Positions 55,365-63,754 of a DNA stretch of 64,000 nt are shown one piece after another; position 1 is the first letter of the stretch; each line of letters opens with the position of its first letter. The DNA is from Streptomyces sp. Tue 6430. Its GTDB lineage: Bacteria > Actinomycetota > Actinomycetes > Streptomycetales > Streptomycetaceae. The stretch covers positions 3,782,001 to 3,846,000 of the forward strand of contig JAKGSH010000010.1 of assembly GCA_021568835.1 (NCBI GenBank), read 5' to 3'. A model generated the notes under the pieces. That model was not told the origin of the DNA and did not search any database. It saw nothing but the letters and a program-made list of their open reading frames with translations. The position numbers and the translations under genes were made by a program.

Positions 55365-56609
55365 ATGAACCCTGATGGTCTGCCGGACCGTGCCGACCTC
55401 GAACGGGAACTGCGGAACCTGCGCCGCGGCGGCCTGCCCGCGCTGCAGTCGCTGGTGCCCCGAGGGCTGCGCGCGGTCACCCTGCACGCCGGATACGCCG
55501 AGGGCGAGGACGACCTGGCCGACGGGGCGGAACGGCTCGTCCGCGCCGCCGCCGAACGGCTCGGCACCGACGACCTCATCGGCCGCGCCGCCCAGTGCAC
55601 CTTCGGCCTGCTGCCCGGCCACCGGGGCGACCCGGCCGCGGACCGGCGCCGGGCGGCGGCCCAGGTGTACGGGGTGAGCGACGAGCGCTACCGGCACAGC
55701 CAGGAGCGCCGGGTCGTCGAGCAGCTCGCCGGGGCCATCCTCGCCGAGGCCCGCGAACCGGCCGTCCGCGCACCCCGGCCCGCCGCGTCCGGACCCCGCC
55801 CCGCCGCCCGCCCGGCCGGGCGCCCCCCGCGCCGGCGCCTTACACCGGGCTGCCGGGACGGGCCGGGAGCCGGCCGGTCACCGTGCACGTCTCGCCCATC
55901 GAACTGCTGCGGGACGTCGATGTCCTCGTCTCCTCGGAGAACATCCACCTGGAGATGTCCAAGTCGTTCCGGCCCACCGTCTCGGGGCGCTGCGCCGGGC
56001 GGCGGTCGTCGACCGCGGCCCCGAGGGCCGGCGACCGACGTCCTGGCCGAGGAACTCGCCGCCTGGGTGCGCGCCCGCCCCGGTGTCCTGCCCCTGCGGC
56101 CCGGCACCGTCGTGCCCACCGGGCCCGGCGCCCTCGCCGAGCGCGGGGTGCGCCGCGTCTACCACGCGGCCCTCGCGATACCCGACGGCCTCGGCTACCG
56201 CGTCGACCCGCAGGACATCGCCACCGCGGTCGCGGCCTGCTTCGCCCGGGCCCGGCAGGAACGCGCCGCCGGCCTGCGGTCGATCTGCTTCCCCCTGCTG
56301 GGCGCGGGCCGCGGCGGCCTGGACCGCCGCACCAGCGCGGAGTGGCTGCGCTGGTCCATCGAGGACGCCCTCACCGCCGACCCCGACTGGTCCGTGCACA
56401 TCGCGACCCGCTATCCGGAGGCGGCGGGTCTCTTCGACGCGAAGGTCCCGCAGGCGCCGGGGCGTAGGGAGGACCGCGAAAGCCCCTCCGCCCGAGGGGA
56501 TGCCCCGGAGGGCGTGCCCCCGGCCCGGCGACACCCTGCACGCACTCCCCCGAGGGGATGCCCCGGCCGCGTTGTCGGGGGCGCCCCGATACGGCCGGTG
56601 CCGGCGTGA
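55365..56609 (+). CDS. Macro-domain protein with helical N-terminus, three apparent 1-base losses
   Basis: About 415 residues when joined. Residues 1-130 are helical (LERELRNLRRGGLPALQSLVPRGLRAVTLHAGY, AERLGTDDLIGRAAQCTFGLLPGHRGD), then a Pro/Arg linker. The macro domain begins VTVHVSPIELLRDVDVLVSSENIHLEMSKSF and continues with ATDVLAEELAAW, GTVVPTGPGAL, VRRVYHAALA and CFPLLGAGRGGLDRRTSAEWLRWSI. Macro domains bind or hydrolyse ADP-ribose derivatives. Breaks at C6 55823-55828, G4 55984-55987 and G3 56025-56027. The C-terminal 60 residues carry an 18-base direct repeat (56491-56508, 56549-56566), so the true 3' end is uncertain. A natural partner for the RES enzyme. Confidence 0.8.
   Translation: MNPDGLPDRADLERELRNLRRGGLPALQSLVPRGLRAVTLHAGYAEGEDDLADGAERLVRAAAERLGTDDLIGRAAQCTFGLLPGHRGDPAADRRRAAAQVYGVSDERYRHSQERRVVEQLAGAILAEAREPAVRAPRPAASGPRPAARPAGRPPRRRLTPGCRDGPGAGRSPCTSRPSNCCGTSMSSSPRRTSTWRCPSRSGPPSRGAAPGGGRRPRPRGPATDVLAEELAAWVRARPGVLPLRPGTVVPTGPGALAERGVRRVYHAALAIPDGLGYRVDPQDIATAVAACFARARQERAAGLRSICFPLLGAGRGGLDRRTSAEWLRWSIEDALTADPDWSVHIATRYPEAAGLFDAKVPQAPGRREDRESPSARGDAPEGVPPARRHPARTPPRGCPGRVVGGAPIRPVPA
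56491..56566. repeat. 18-base direct repeat pair
   Basis: CCCGAGGGGATGCCCCGG occurs at 56491-56508 and 56549-56566 without mismatch. Each copy is itself a partial dyad. It lies at the 3' end of the macro-domain gene. Confidence 0.75.
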
Positions 56610-56781
56610 CCCTCCGTCGTGCGATCACACGCACCGGACGCCGCCGGACCCGCCCCTCGGGCGGACGACGCCGCTTTCGCGGCACGCCCGGGGAAACGCG
56701 GCCCGCCCCGGGACGGCGACCGGTGCCGCCGAAGGGCGCGCCGCCCGCCGCCCGCCCCCTCACCCCCGCCAACTCGGCCCC

Positions 56782-57441
56782 TCAGCCGTACGCCCGACGC
56801 CGCCAGGCCCAGCTCCAGCCGGCGCAGTTCGCCGCGGGCCGGGACGCCGTACAGGCGGGTTTCCGTGCCGTCGGCGCGCAGCGCCACCCGGGAGCCGGGG
56901 CGTACGCGCGGGTGAGGTGCGGGCCGTAGCGGGCGGTGCCCAGGCGGGTGCGGGGGACCAGACGCTGGTTGGCCGAGCCGCGCCAGACCAGGTCGGTCGG
57001 CTCGGCGACCCGGAAGCGCCCCGTCACCACCGCGTCCGCGCCCGCCAGCGCCGACCACACCCGCGCCGGCACCTCGCCCGGTTCGTGACCGGTGTAGACC
57101 AGCAGGTCCGCGCGCGGCCCGTCGCCGCGGCGGCGCAGCCGGTCGGCGCCCCTCAGCAGCGCGGCCAGCGCGGCCGGCTGGGCCAGCGGCTCCCCGCCGC
57201 TGACCGTCAGGCCCTGCGCGCCCCGGTCCAGCGCGGCCCGCCACAGCCGGAGCAGTTCGCCCACGGTGACCGTCCGCCCGCCCGCCGGGTCCCAGGTGTG
57301 CCGGGACATGCAGCCGGGGCAGGCGAGGGCGCACCCCTGGAACCACAGGGCCAGCCGGCGGCCGGGGCCGAGCGTCTCGACGGGGAAATACCCGTCGGCG
57401 ATCCGCACCTCGCGCGCCGCGTCGGCGTCGTACTCGGCCAT
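56782..57441 (-). CDS. Radical-SAM (4Fe-4S) activase-like protein; break at 56897-56900
   Basis: About 220 residues. WFQGCALACPGCMSRHTWDPAGG carries the CxxxCxxC cluster motif for S-adenosylmethionine, GLTVSGGEPLAQPAALAAL the SAM-binding GGEP, and LLVYTGHEP a core strand. This is the NrdG/activase-like short radical-SAM family, in which the target protein or nucleotide varies. The frame breaks at C4 (coding) 56897-56900; adding one C restores GSRVALRADGTETRLYGVPARGELRRLELGLAASGV. The 3' end after that is uncertain. ATG 57441 follows AAGGGGG. Its substrate here is unknown; it is isolated on its strand between the macro-domain gene and the coiled-coil gene. Confidence 0.8.
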   Translation of the reverse strand: MAEYDADAAREVRIADGYFPVETLGPGRRLALWFQGCALACPGCMSRHTWDPAGGRTVTVGELLRLWRAALDRGAQGLTVSGGEPLAQPAALAALLRGADRLRRRGDGPRADLLVYTGHEPGEVPARVWSALAGADAVVTGRFRVAEPTDLVWRGSANQRLVPRTRLGTARYGPHLTRAYAPAPGWRCAPTARKPACTASRPAANCAGWSWAWRRRAYG

Positions 57442-57814
57442 GCGCCCCCTTGCGCCCTGTGCTCCCTGAATGCATCCGGCGTACACCGGCACGCATACGA
57501 AGATCTCTTCGCTTTCGCGGGTCTCCGTGGCCCGCGGCGGAAGCGAAGACTATTCCGGGTCCCGCCCGTCCCACCGGTGTTTTCGGAAGTTTTCCAGGAA
57601 CGCCGGCGCCACTCCGGTCGCCCTCCGGTCGATCTCCGGTCGATTCCCGGACGACCGGAAATCCGGTGTCGGAAATCCCTCCCTCCGGCGTTCGGTTTTC
57701 CCCTAGGCTGCGCGAAATCCCGGATTCCGGCGGAGTCTTCGCTCCGGCCAGGGCACCGTCGCCGTGCCCGCACGCGGCCCAGGGGCGGTCCGGGTCATCG
57801 ACGAGGGGGATCCC
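57442..57814. promoter_or_regulatory. Divergent regulatory region with inverted and phased direct repeats
   Basis: A 373-base gap. 57507-57549 holds a large interrupted inverted repeat (CTTCGCTT...GCGGG against CCCGC...AAGCGAAG). 57612-57645 has three CTCCGGTCG sites about 10-11 bases apart, that is, on one face of the helix, followed by a CCGGACGACCGG dyad. 57690-57720 is A+T-richer (TTTTCCCCTAGGCT), with TAGGCT as a possible -10 for the plus-strand operon. Confidence 0.5.
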
Positions 57815-58495
57815 ATGAGCGAGGTGAAGTCCGTCCCGGCGGACTACGGCCGCAGCCGCCTCACCGCGCGCACCCGCTGGCGGGCCACCCGCCGCGGCAA
57901 GCGGGACGGACGGGCCGGCGTCGGCCCCGAGCAGTACGCCCGCCAGCTCGAACGCGGGCTGCGGATGGCACTGGAGGACCTGCGGTCCCGGTTCGTCACC
58001 CGGCACGCGGCCCACATCGACCGCGTCCACGCGGAGTCCGCGCGGATCGTGACGGAGTACGACCACCGGCGCGAGGACGTGCCCGCGGCCCTGGCCCGCT
58101 TCGGCGGCTGGGTGTCGCAGTGGCGCACGGAGGTGACGGCCTGCCAGCAGCGCGGCCTGGCCCTCGCGGCCTGTGCCGACCAGGAACTCGCCCACTACGA
58201 AGCCGCCCACACGAGGGCCCGGGCCCGCGCCCGTCGCCGCGCCGAGCGCCGCGCCGCACGCCTGGCCCGCGCGCGCGGCGGTCACCTGACCGAGCCGCCC
58301 GACGTGCCCGAGCCGCCCGGCCCACCCGAGTGGGCCACGGCCGGCACGGCCCTGGCGGAACCCGACGAGACATGGACGGGAGCACCGGACTGGATGCTCG
58401 ACGACGCCCTGGTCCGCAGGGCCCTGCACATCCTGGAGCAGAGGATCGGGCCGGCGGCCGCGGCGGCCGGCCGGGGAGAACGGGGGACCCGATGA
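57815..58495 (+). CDS. Coiled-coil basic protein, unknown family
   Basis: A 226-residue, Arg/Ala-rich helical protein. Residues about 43-130 form an amphipathic helix region (YARQLERGLRMALEDLRSRFVTRHAAHIDRVHAESARIVTEYDHRREDVPAALARFGGWVSQW), then a basic coiled coil (AHTRARARARRRAERRAARLARARGG) and an acidic/Pro end with LDDALVRRALHILEQRIGP. No domain is recognised. ATG 57815 has GAGGGGGATCCC. It overlaps the next gene by ATGA and is first of a three-gene plus-strand operon. Confidence 0.7.
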   Translation: MSEVKSVPADYGRSRLTARTRWRATRRGKRDGRAGVGPEQYARQLERGLRMALEDLRSRFVTRHAAHIDRVHAESARIVTEYDHRREDVPAALARFGGWVSQWRTEVTACQQRGLALAACADQELAHYEAAHTRARARARRRAERRAARLARARGGHLTEPPDVPEPPGPPEWATAGTALAEPDETWTGAPDWMLDDALVRRALHILEQRIGPAAAAAGRGERGTR

Positions 58496-59330
58496 ACACC
58501 GCACAGCACGCCGCACGTCCTGCGGCACGGCAGGCCACAGGCCACGCCACCCACCGCACCACCCACCGCACCGCAGGCCGCACCACCCGCCACGCCGCCG
58601 TGCACACCGCACGGATGACCGCCGCACTGGGCGCCACGGCCCTGCTGCTGACGGGGTGCGGAGCGCTCGACGGACCCGACCGGCTCTCCGCCGACTGCGC
58701 GGTCGTCGTCGACGGCTCCGGCTCCGGCGCCGACAGCGAGAACGGCTTCCGCGCCAAGGAGAAGCTGAAGGCGACCGTCCCCGGCTTTCTGGCCGACCAG
58801 AAATGCCGGTACGTCTCCTACGCGCCCATCACCGCGGCCTCCACCGCCTCCTCCTGCCAGGTGCCGAGGATGGACCTCGACCCGGACGGCGACCAGCGCT
58901 CCGACCGCGAGAGCCTGTGGAAACAGACCCGCTTCCTCGCCGAGGCGGGCGCCGAGAAGATGCTGGACTGCGCACGGCAGCGCCAGCCCGGCTCGGACGT
59001 CCTCGGCGGACTCGAACGCGCCGCCAAGGTGCCCCGCGACGGCGGCGGCACCTACCACGTCCTGGTGATCAGCGACTTCGACCAGTCCGACCCCGACTTC
59101 CGGCTCTCCAAGTTCGAGCTGGAGACACCCGCCCAGCGGAACGAGGCCGTCGCCGCCCTGGTCGCCGTACGCGGACTGCCCGAGCTGCCCGACACCACCG
59201 TCCACCGCGTCGGCTTCGCCATGCGCGGCGGCAGGACCACCCCGAACGCGTCGAGCAGATGGGCCAGTTCTGGCAGCAGGTCCTGGAGAAGGAGGTGAAG
59301 GTCGGTGTCGACGACGGATACGGGGCCTGA
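58492..59330 (+). CDS. vWA-like lipoprotein; break near 59229-59235
   Basis: About 279 residues when joined. A long His/Thr/Ala-rich N-terminus (ATHRTTHRTAGRTTRH) leads to a hydrophobic segment and lipobox ALLLTGC (Cys near residue 56), so it should be lipid-anchored outside. Then ADCAVVVDGSGSGAD gives a DxSxS MIDAS-like motif as in von Willebrand A domains, and TYHVLVISDFDQSDPD a second metal-site strand. Missing a base near 59229-59235 joins the end ERVEQMGQFWQQVLEKEVKVGVDDGYGA. vWA partners of AAA+ ATPases are well known, but a surface location would not meet a cytosolic ATPase directly. Confidence 0.75.
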
Positions 59331-60788
59331 GGAGCCCCGCAGGCTCAGGTACGGCCTGCCCTTCCGGCGCGGCGAGGGCCGCGCCCCCGGCCTCGGCCGT
59401 ACCGGCGGCGGCATCGCACCGCGCGGGCCCGTCCCGCCGACCGAGACCAAGGAGGCCAGGCAGCTCCTCACGCAGGCCGAGTCCGCCGGCCGCCGCGCCG
59501 CCGGCGACGGCACCCTCAACCCGTACGTCCTCGGCTCCGTCCACCGCCTGCCCTATTTCGGCCGGCTGACCGGACTGCGCGGCCACGCCCGGGACCGGAC
59601 CGTGGCCCGTCACCACGCGTACGAGGAACGCGAGCTGCGGGACTCGGCACGCCTGTACGCCGACACCGCGGCCCGCGAGGAGGACGCCCGGCGGGCCCGC
59701 GACGCCCAGGCGGAGGAGACGCGCCGCCGGCTCGCGGCCACCGCCCGGCTGGACCGGGCGGCCGCCCGTATGGCCGCCCGCGAGGACAGCCGCGACCGCC
59801 TGCTGCCCCGCTGGGCGGGACGCGCCGCCTCCGGCCCGGACCGCGACCCCGGCCGGGACCCGGCCGCGGACCCCGCCCCGCCGTACGCCTCGCCGTACGC
59901 CTCCGACCCGGACGACGACTTCGAGCCGGAGCCCGCCCCCTTCCCGTGCCGCCGGCGGCGCACTGGGAGGGCCTGACCGAGACCGCGGCCATGGCCCGCC
60001 GGCCCCGGCTGGCCCTCGCCGCACTGCTGGTGCTCGTCGAACTCCCGGTGTACGTGACGCTGTTCCTGGCGATCCACGAGTGGACGCCGGAAGGCAGGCT
60101 GAGCGCCTACCTGCTGTCGGCCGCCGTCGGCGTCGTCATGACGGCCGGCCCCTTCCAGGCCGGACGGCAGTGGCGCCGGCGCGGGGCCACCGCCTCGCTG
60201 TGGGTGGTGCTGCCGGTGGCGGCGGCGCTGACGTCGGTGTGGGGCTGGGCCGCCTGGTACCTGGGTGACCTGCGGGCGCGGATCGTGTTCCGGGACGCCC
60301 CCGACGCGGGCGTGGCGGACCTCGCCCGTCAGCTGGGCGTCGACCCGCCCCCGGCGCCCACCGTGCTGGAGCAGCTCCACCTGGACCAGCACACGGTCGG
60401 TGTCACCTTCATCTCGCTGCTGCTGCTCTCCGGCGGGATCGCCTTCCTGCTGGCCCTGTCCGAGGAGCACCCCTTCGTCGCCGCCTACCGCCACCACCAC
60501 CGCAACCTGCAGAAGGCCGAGACGGCGCTCTCGCGGGCCGTGGCCGCGGCGGCGGGGGCCCGGCGGCAGCAGGAGACGCAGGCGGAGCGGGCCAGGGAAC
60601 GCGGTGAGGCGCTGGCCGCCGAACTGGCCGCGGTGGACGCCGTGTTCGAGGCGGCCGCGCACGCCTATCTCGACGGGGTGCAGGCGGCCTCGCACGATCC
60701 GGCGGTCACCGAGGGCGCGATGCGGCTGTCGGCCCGCTACCCGCTGCTGCCGGAACCCGTTCCCACGCGGGCGCGGGCCGGCCTCTGA
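59305..60788 (+). CDS. Membrane protein with N-terminal coiled coil; break at 59943-59945
   Basis: About 494 residues when joined. Residues 1-110 carry no known fold (KEARQLLTQAESAGRRAAGDGTLNPYVLGSVHRLPYFGRL). Residues about 110-175 are a coiled coil (EERELRDSARLYADTAAREEDARRARDAQAEETRRRL), then an acidic/Pro linker, four membrane segments (RLALAALLVLVELPVYVTLFLAI, AYLLSAAVGVVMTAGPF, SLWVVLPVAAALTSVWGWAAW, GVTFISLLLLSGGIAFLLAL) and a second coiled coil (RRQQETQAERARERGEALAAELAAVDAV). At CCC 59943-59945 one added C gives PAPFPVPPAAHWEGLTETAAMARRPRL. GTG 59305 with GGAGGTGAAG, overlapping the lipoprotein gene. It may anchor the complex at the membrane. Confidence 0.72.
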
Positions 60789-60910
60789 GCCGACCCGCGG
60801 GCGCCGGGCGTGCCGGGCGCGCCGGGCGTGGGTACGGGCGTGGGCGTGGTCAGGGGCCACGCCCACGCCCCGCCGCCCCGGCCGGTGAGCCGCGGCGCGC
60901 GGGCCGCGGC

Positions 60911-61942
60911 TCAGGAGGCCAGCCAGTCGTCCACCCCCGACAGCAGCTTCTGCCGCACGTCCTCCGGGGCCGCCGAACCCCGGATCGAGTGGCGGGCCAG
61001 CTCGGCCAGCTCCTCGTCCGTGAAGGCGTGGTGGCGACGGGCCAGCTCGTACTGGTCGGCCAGCCGGGAGCCGAACAGCAGGGGGTCGTCGGCGCCCAGG
61101 GCCAGCGGGACCCCGGCCTCGTACAGGGTGCGCAGCGGCACGTCCTCCGGCTTGTCGTAGACGCCCAGGGCCACGTTCGAGGCGGGGCAGACCTCGCAGG
61201 TGACACCGCGCTCGGCGAGCCGCTTCATCAGCCGCGGGTCGTCCGCCGCCCGGACGCCGTGGCCGATCCGCGTGGCGTGCAGGTCGTCGAGGCAGTCCCG
61301 CACCGAGGAGGGCCCGGCCAGCTCGCCGCCGTGCGGCGCCGACAGCAGCCCGCCCTCCCGGGCGATGGCGAAGGCGCGGTCGAAGTCCCGCGCCATGCCC
61401 CGGCGTTCGTCGTTCGACAGCCCGAAGCCCACCACGCCCCGGTCGGCGTAGCGCACGGCCAGCCGGGCCAGCGTGCGGGCGTCCAGCGGATGCCTCATCC
61501 GGTTCGCCGCCACCAGCACCCGCATCCCGAGCCCGGTCTCCCGGGCCGCCGACTCCACGGCGTCCAGGATGATCTCCAGCGTCGGGATCAGCCCGCCCAG
61601 CCGCGGCGCGTACGACGTCGGGTCCACCTGGATCTCCAGCCAGCCCGAGCCGTCCTTCACGTCCTCCTCGGCGGCCTCGCGCACCAGCCGCCGGATGTCC
61701 TCGGCCTCTCTGATGCAGGAGCGGGCCGCGTCGTACAGCCGCTGGAAGCGGAACCAGCCCCGCTCGTCGGTCGCCCGCAGCCGGGGCGGCTCCCCACTGG
61801 TCAGGGCCTCGCTCAGCGTCTCCGGCAGACGCACGCCGTACTTGTCGGCGAGTTCCAGCACGGTGCCGGGCCGCATCGACCCGGTGAAGTGCAGGTGCAG
61901 GTGGGCTTTCGGCAGCTCAGAGACATCACGTACACGCTCCAT
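60911..61942 (-). CDS. add: Adenosine deaminase
   Basis: A 343-residue purine-salvage zinc enzyme that converts adenosine to inosine. The zinc motif HLHLHFTGS is at residues 15-23, the substrate region SAPHGGELAGPSSVRDCLDDLHATRIGHGV holds the catalytic Glu-type and His positions, and the last metal Asp pair is ALGADDPLLFGS. ATG 61942 (MERVRDVSELPKAHLHLHF) with AGGA upstream; 23 upstream residues in frame are not family-like. It could equally be an adenine-type or N6-modified adenosine deaminase of the family. Confidence 0.92.
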   Translation of the reverse strand: MERVRDVSELPKAHLHLHFTGSMRPGTVLELADKYGVRLPETLSEALTSGEPPRLRATDERGWFRFQRLYDAARSCIREAEDIRRLVREAAEEDVKDGSGWLEIQVDPTSYAPRLGGLIPTLEIILDAVESAARETGLGMRVLVAANRMRHPLDARTLARLAVRYADRGVVGFGLSNDERRGMARDFDRAFAIAREGGLLSAPHGGELAGPSSVRDCLDDLHATRIGHGVRAADDPRLMKRLAERGVTCEVCPASNVALGVYDKPEDVPLRTLYEAGVPLALGADDPLLFGSRLADQYELARRHHAFTDEELAELARHSIRGSAAPEDVRQKLLSGVDDWLAS

Positions 61943-62015
61943 TCCGGAATCCTGCCGTACGCCGAGGCCGTCCGGGTAGCCGTTTCCCCGAACGTGGTCC
62001 TGCTCGCACACGGCA

Positions 62016-62045
62016 GCGGGCCGCCTCCCGGAGGAGACGGCCCGC
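62016..62045. terminator. Terminator downstream of aspC
   Basis: GCGGGCCG (62016-62023) pairs with CGGCCCGC (62038-62045), with CTCC/GGAG extending the stem inward. It lies 20 bases after the aspC stop in the direction of transcription, before add. Confidence 0.75.
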
Positions 62046-62065
62046 GGCCTCGCGCACGGGACGGG

Positions 62066-63292
62066 TCAGTCCCTGGCCTCCGCCAGCAGCTTCTGGATCC
62101 GGCTCACGCCCTCGACGAGGTCCTCGTCGCCGAGCGCGTACGACAGCCGCAGATAGCCCGGCGTGCCGAAGGCCTCGCCCGGGACGACCGCGACCTCGGC
62201 CTCCTCCAGGATGAGCGCCGCCAGCTCGACGGAGTCCTGCGGGCGCTTCCCCCGGATCTCCTTGCCGAGCAGGGCCTTCACCGACGGGTAGGCGTAGAAG
62301 GCGCCCTCGGGCTCCGGGCAGAGCACCCCGTCGATCTCGTTGAGCATGCGCACGATGGTCCGGCGGCGGCGGTCGAACGCCTCCCGCATCTTCGCGACCG
62401 CGTCCAGGTCACCGGAGACGGCGGCCAGCGCGGCCACCTGGGCCACGTTCGAGACGTTCGAGGTGGCGTGCGACTGGAGGTTCGTCGCCGCCTTCACCAC
62501 GTCCTTCGGGCCGATGATCCAGCCCACCCGCCAGCCCGTCATCGCGTACGTCTTGGCGACGCCGTTGACCACGATGCACTTGTCGCGCAGCTCGGGGAGG
62601 ACCGCCGGCAGCGAGACGAACTTCGCGTCGCCGTAGACGAGGTGCTCGTAGATCTCGTCGGTCATCACCCACAGGCCGTGCTCCACGGCCCAGCGGCCGA
62701 TCGCCTCCGCCTCGGCCTCGCTGTAGACGGCGCCGGTCGGGTTGGAGGGGGAGACGAAGAGGACGACCTTGGTCCGCTCCGTGCGCGCCGCCTCCAGCTG
62801 CTCCACACTGACGCGGTAACCGGTCGTCTCGTCGGCGACGACCTCCACCGGGACACCGCCGGCCAGCCGGATCGACTCGGGGTACGTCGTCCAGTACGGC
62901 GCCGGGACGATGACCTCGTCGCCCGGGTCGAGGATCGCGGCGAAGGCCTCGTAGATGGCCTGCTTGCCGCCGTTGGTGACGAGGATCTGCGCCGGGTCGA
63001 CCTCGTAGCCGGAGTCGCGCAGCGTCTTCGCGGCGATCGCGGCCTTCAGCTCCGGCAGGCCGCCGGCCGGCGTGTAGCGGTGGTACTTCGGGTTCTTGCA
63101 GGCCTCGACCGCGGCCTCGACGATGTAGTCCGGGGTCGGGAAGTCGGGCTCACCGGCGCCGAAGCCGATCACCGGCCGCCCGGCGGCCTTCAGTGCCTTG
63201 GCCTTGGCGTCCACGGCGAGGGTGGCGGACTCGGAGATCGCACCGACCCGGGCGGAGACCCGGCGCTCGGTGGGAGGGGTTGCAGGGCTCAT
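62066..63292 (-). CDS. aspC: Aspartate aminotransferase (class I, subgroup Ib)
   Basis: A 408-residue PLP enzyme. Substrate and cofactor motifs: GAGEPDFPTPDYIVEAA, NGGKQAIYEAFAAI, SPSNPTGAVYSEAE, TDEIYEHLVYGD, and the Schiff-base Lys in NGVAKTYAMTGWRVGW. Transfers the amino group of aspartate to 2-oxoglutarate, giving oxaloacetate and glutamate. ATG 63292. The neighbour of tRNA-Trp and secE in streptomycetes. Confidence 0.94.
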   Translation of the reverse strand: MSPATPPTERRVSARVGAISESATLAVDAKAKALKAAGRPVIGFGAGEPDFPTPDYIVEAAVEACKNPKYHRYTPAGGLPELKAAIAAKTLRDSGYEVDPAQILVTNGGKQAIYEAFAAILDPGDEVIVPAPYWTTYPESIRLAGGVPVEVVADETTGYRVSVEQLEAARTERTKVVLFVSPSNPTGAVYSEAEAEAIGRWAVEHGLWVMTDEIYEHLVYGDAKFVSLPAVLPELRDKCIVVNGVAKTYAMTGWRVGWIIGPKDVVKAATNLQSHATSNVSNVAQVAALAAVSGDLDAVAKMREAFDRRRRTIVRMLNEIDGVLCPEPEGAFYAYPSVKALLGKEIRGKRPQDSVELAALILEEAEVAVVPGEAFGTPGYLRLSYALGDEDLVEGVSRIQKLLAEARD

Positions 63293-63536
63293 GACCCCAT
63301 GTTTTCAGACCGGAAACCCGCCCGGCACACGGGTTTCACGGACTGAACAAGGACGGGCCACCTTGCGAACACCCGTGCCGATCCGGGCGGTGGCCTGGTG
63401 ATCTTCCGGCCGTTTCCCGGCGATCTTCCGCCGCCGGGGCTCCCACGGGCGCTTCACGTTCGACGAGGAGCCCCGGAACACGTACACTCCTACGTCGTTG
63501 GCCTTCAACAGCCGTGCCACAACCGGTGCACACCAA

Positions 63537-63552
63537 GCATCCGGATGGATGC
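63537..63552. promoter_or_regulatory. Inverted repeat upstream of tRNA-Trp
   Basis: GCATCC (63537-63542) and GGATGC (63547-63552) around GGAT, directly before TACGTT (63555-63560), which is a possible -10 for tRNA-Trp. It may be a promoter-overlapping operator or chance. Confidence 0.3.
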
Positions 63553-63573
63553 GGTACGTTGGGGAACGCACAA

Positions 63574-63646
63574 AGGGTCGTAGCTCAATTGGTAGAGCAC
63601 TGGTCTCCAAAACCAGCGGTTGGGGGTTCAAGTCCCTCCGGCCCTG
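63574..63646 (+). tRNA. tRNA-Trp (CCA)
   Basis: 73 bases. Acceptor arms AGGGTCG (63574-63580) and CGGCCCT (63639-63645) pair, with one G-T, followed by discriminator G. The anticodon stem CTGGT/ACCAG closes the loop CTCCAAA with anticodon CCA. T-arm GGTTCAAGTCC is present. Directly upstream of secE, the standard actinobacterial position. Confidence 0.95.
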
Positions 63647-63754
63647 CTACACACTCCTTCGCCAGGCAGTGTGCGCATGTACGTACAGAAATGCACCGCC
63701 GTGCGGCTCAGACCGGGCGCGGCACGGCCACGACCCGGGAACAGGTGAGGACGA

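Noticed and set aside
42490..60910. Prophage or integrative element
   Set aside because: No integrase, excisionase, att repeats, replication or structural genes; base composition and codon use match the flanks.
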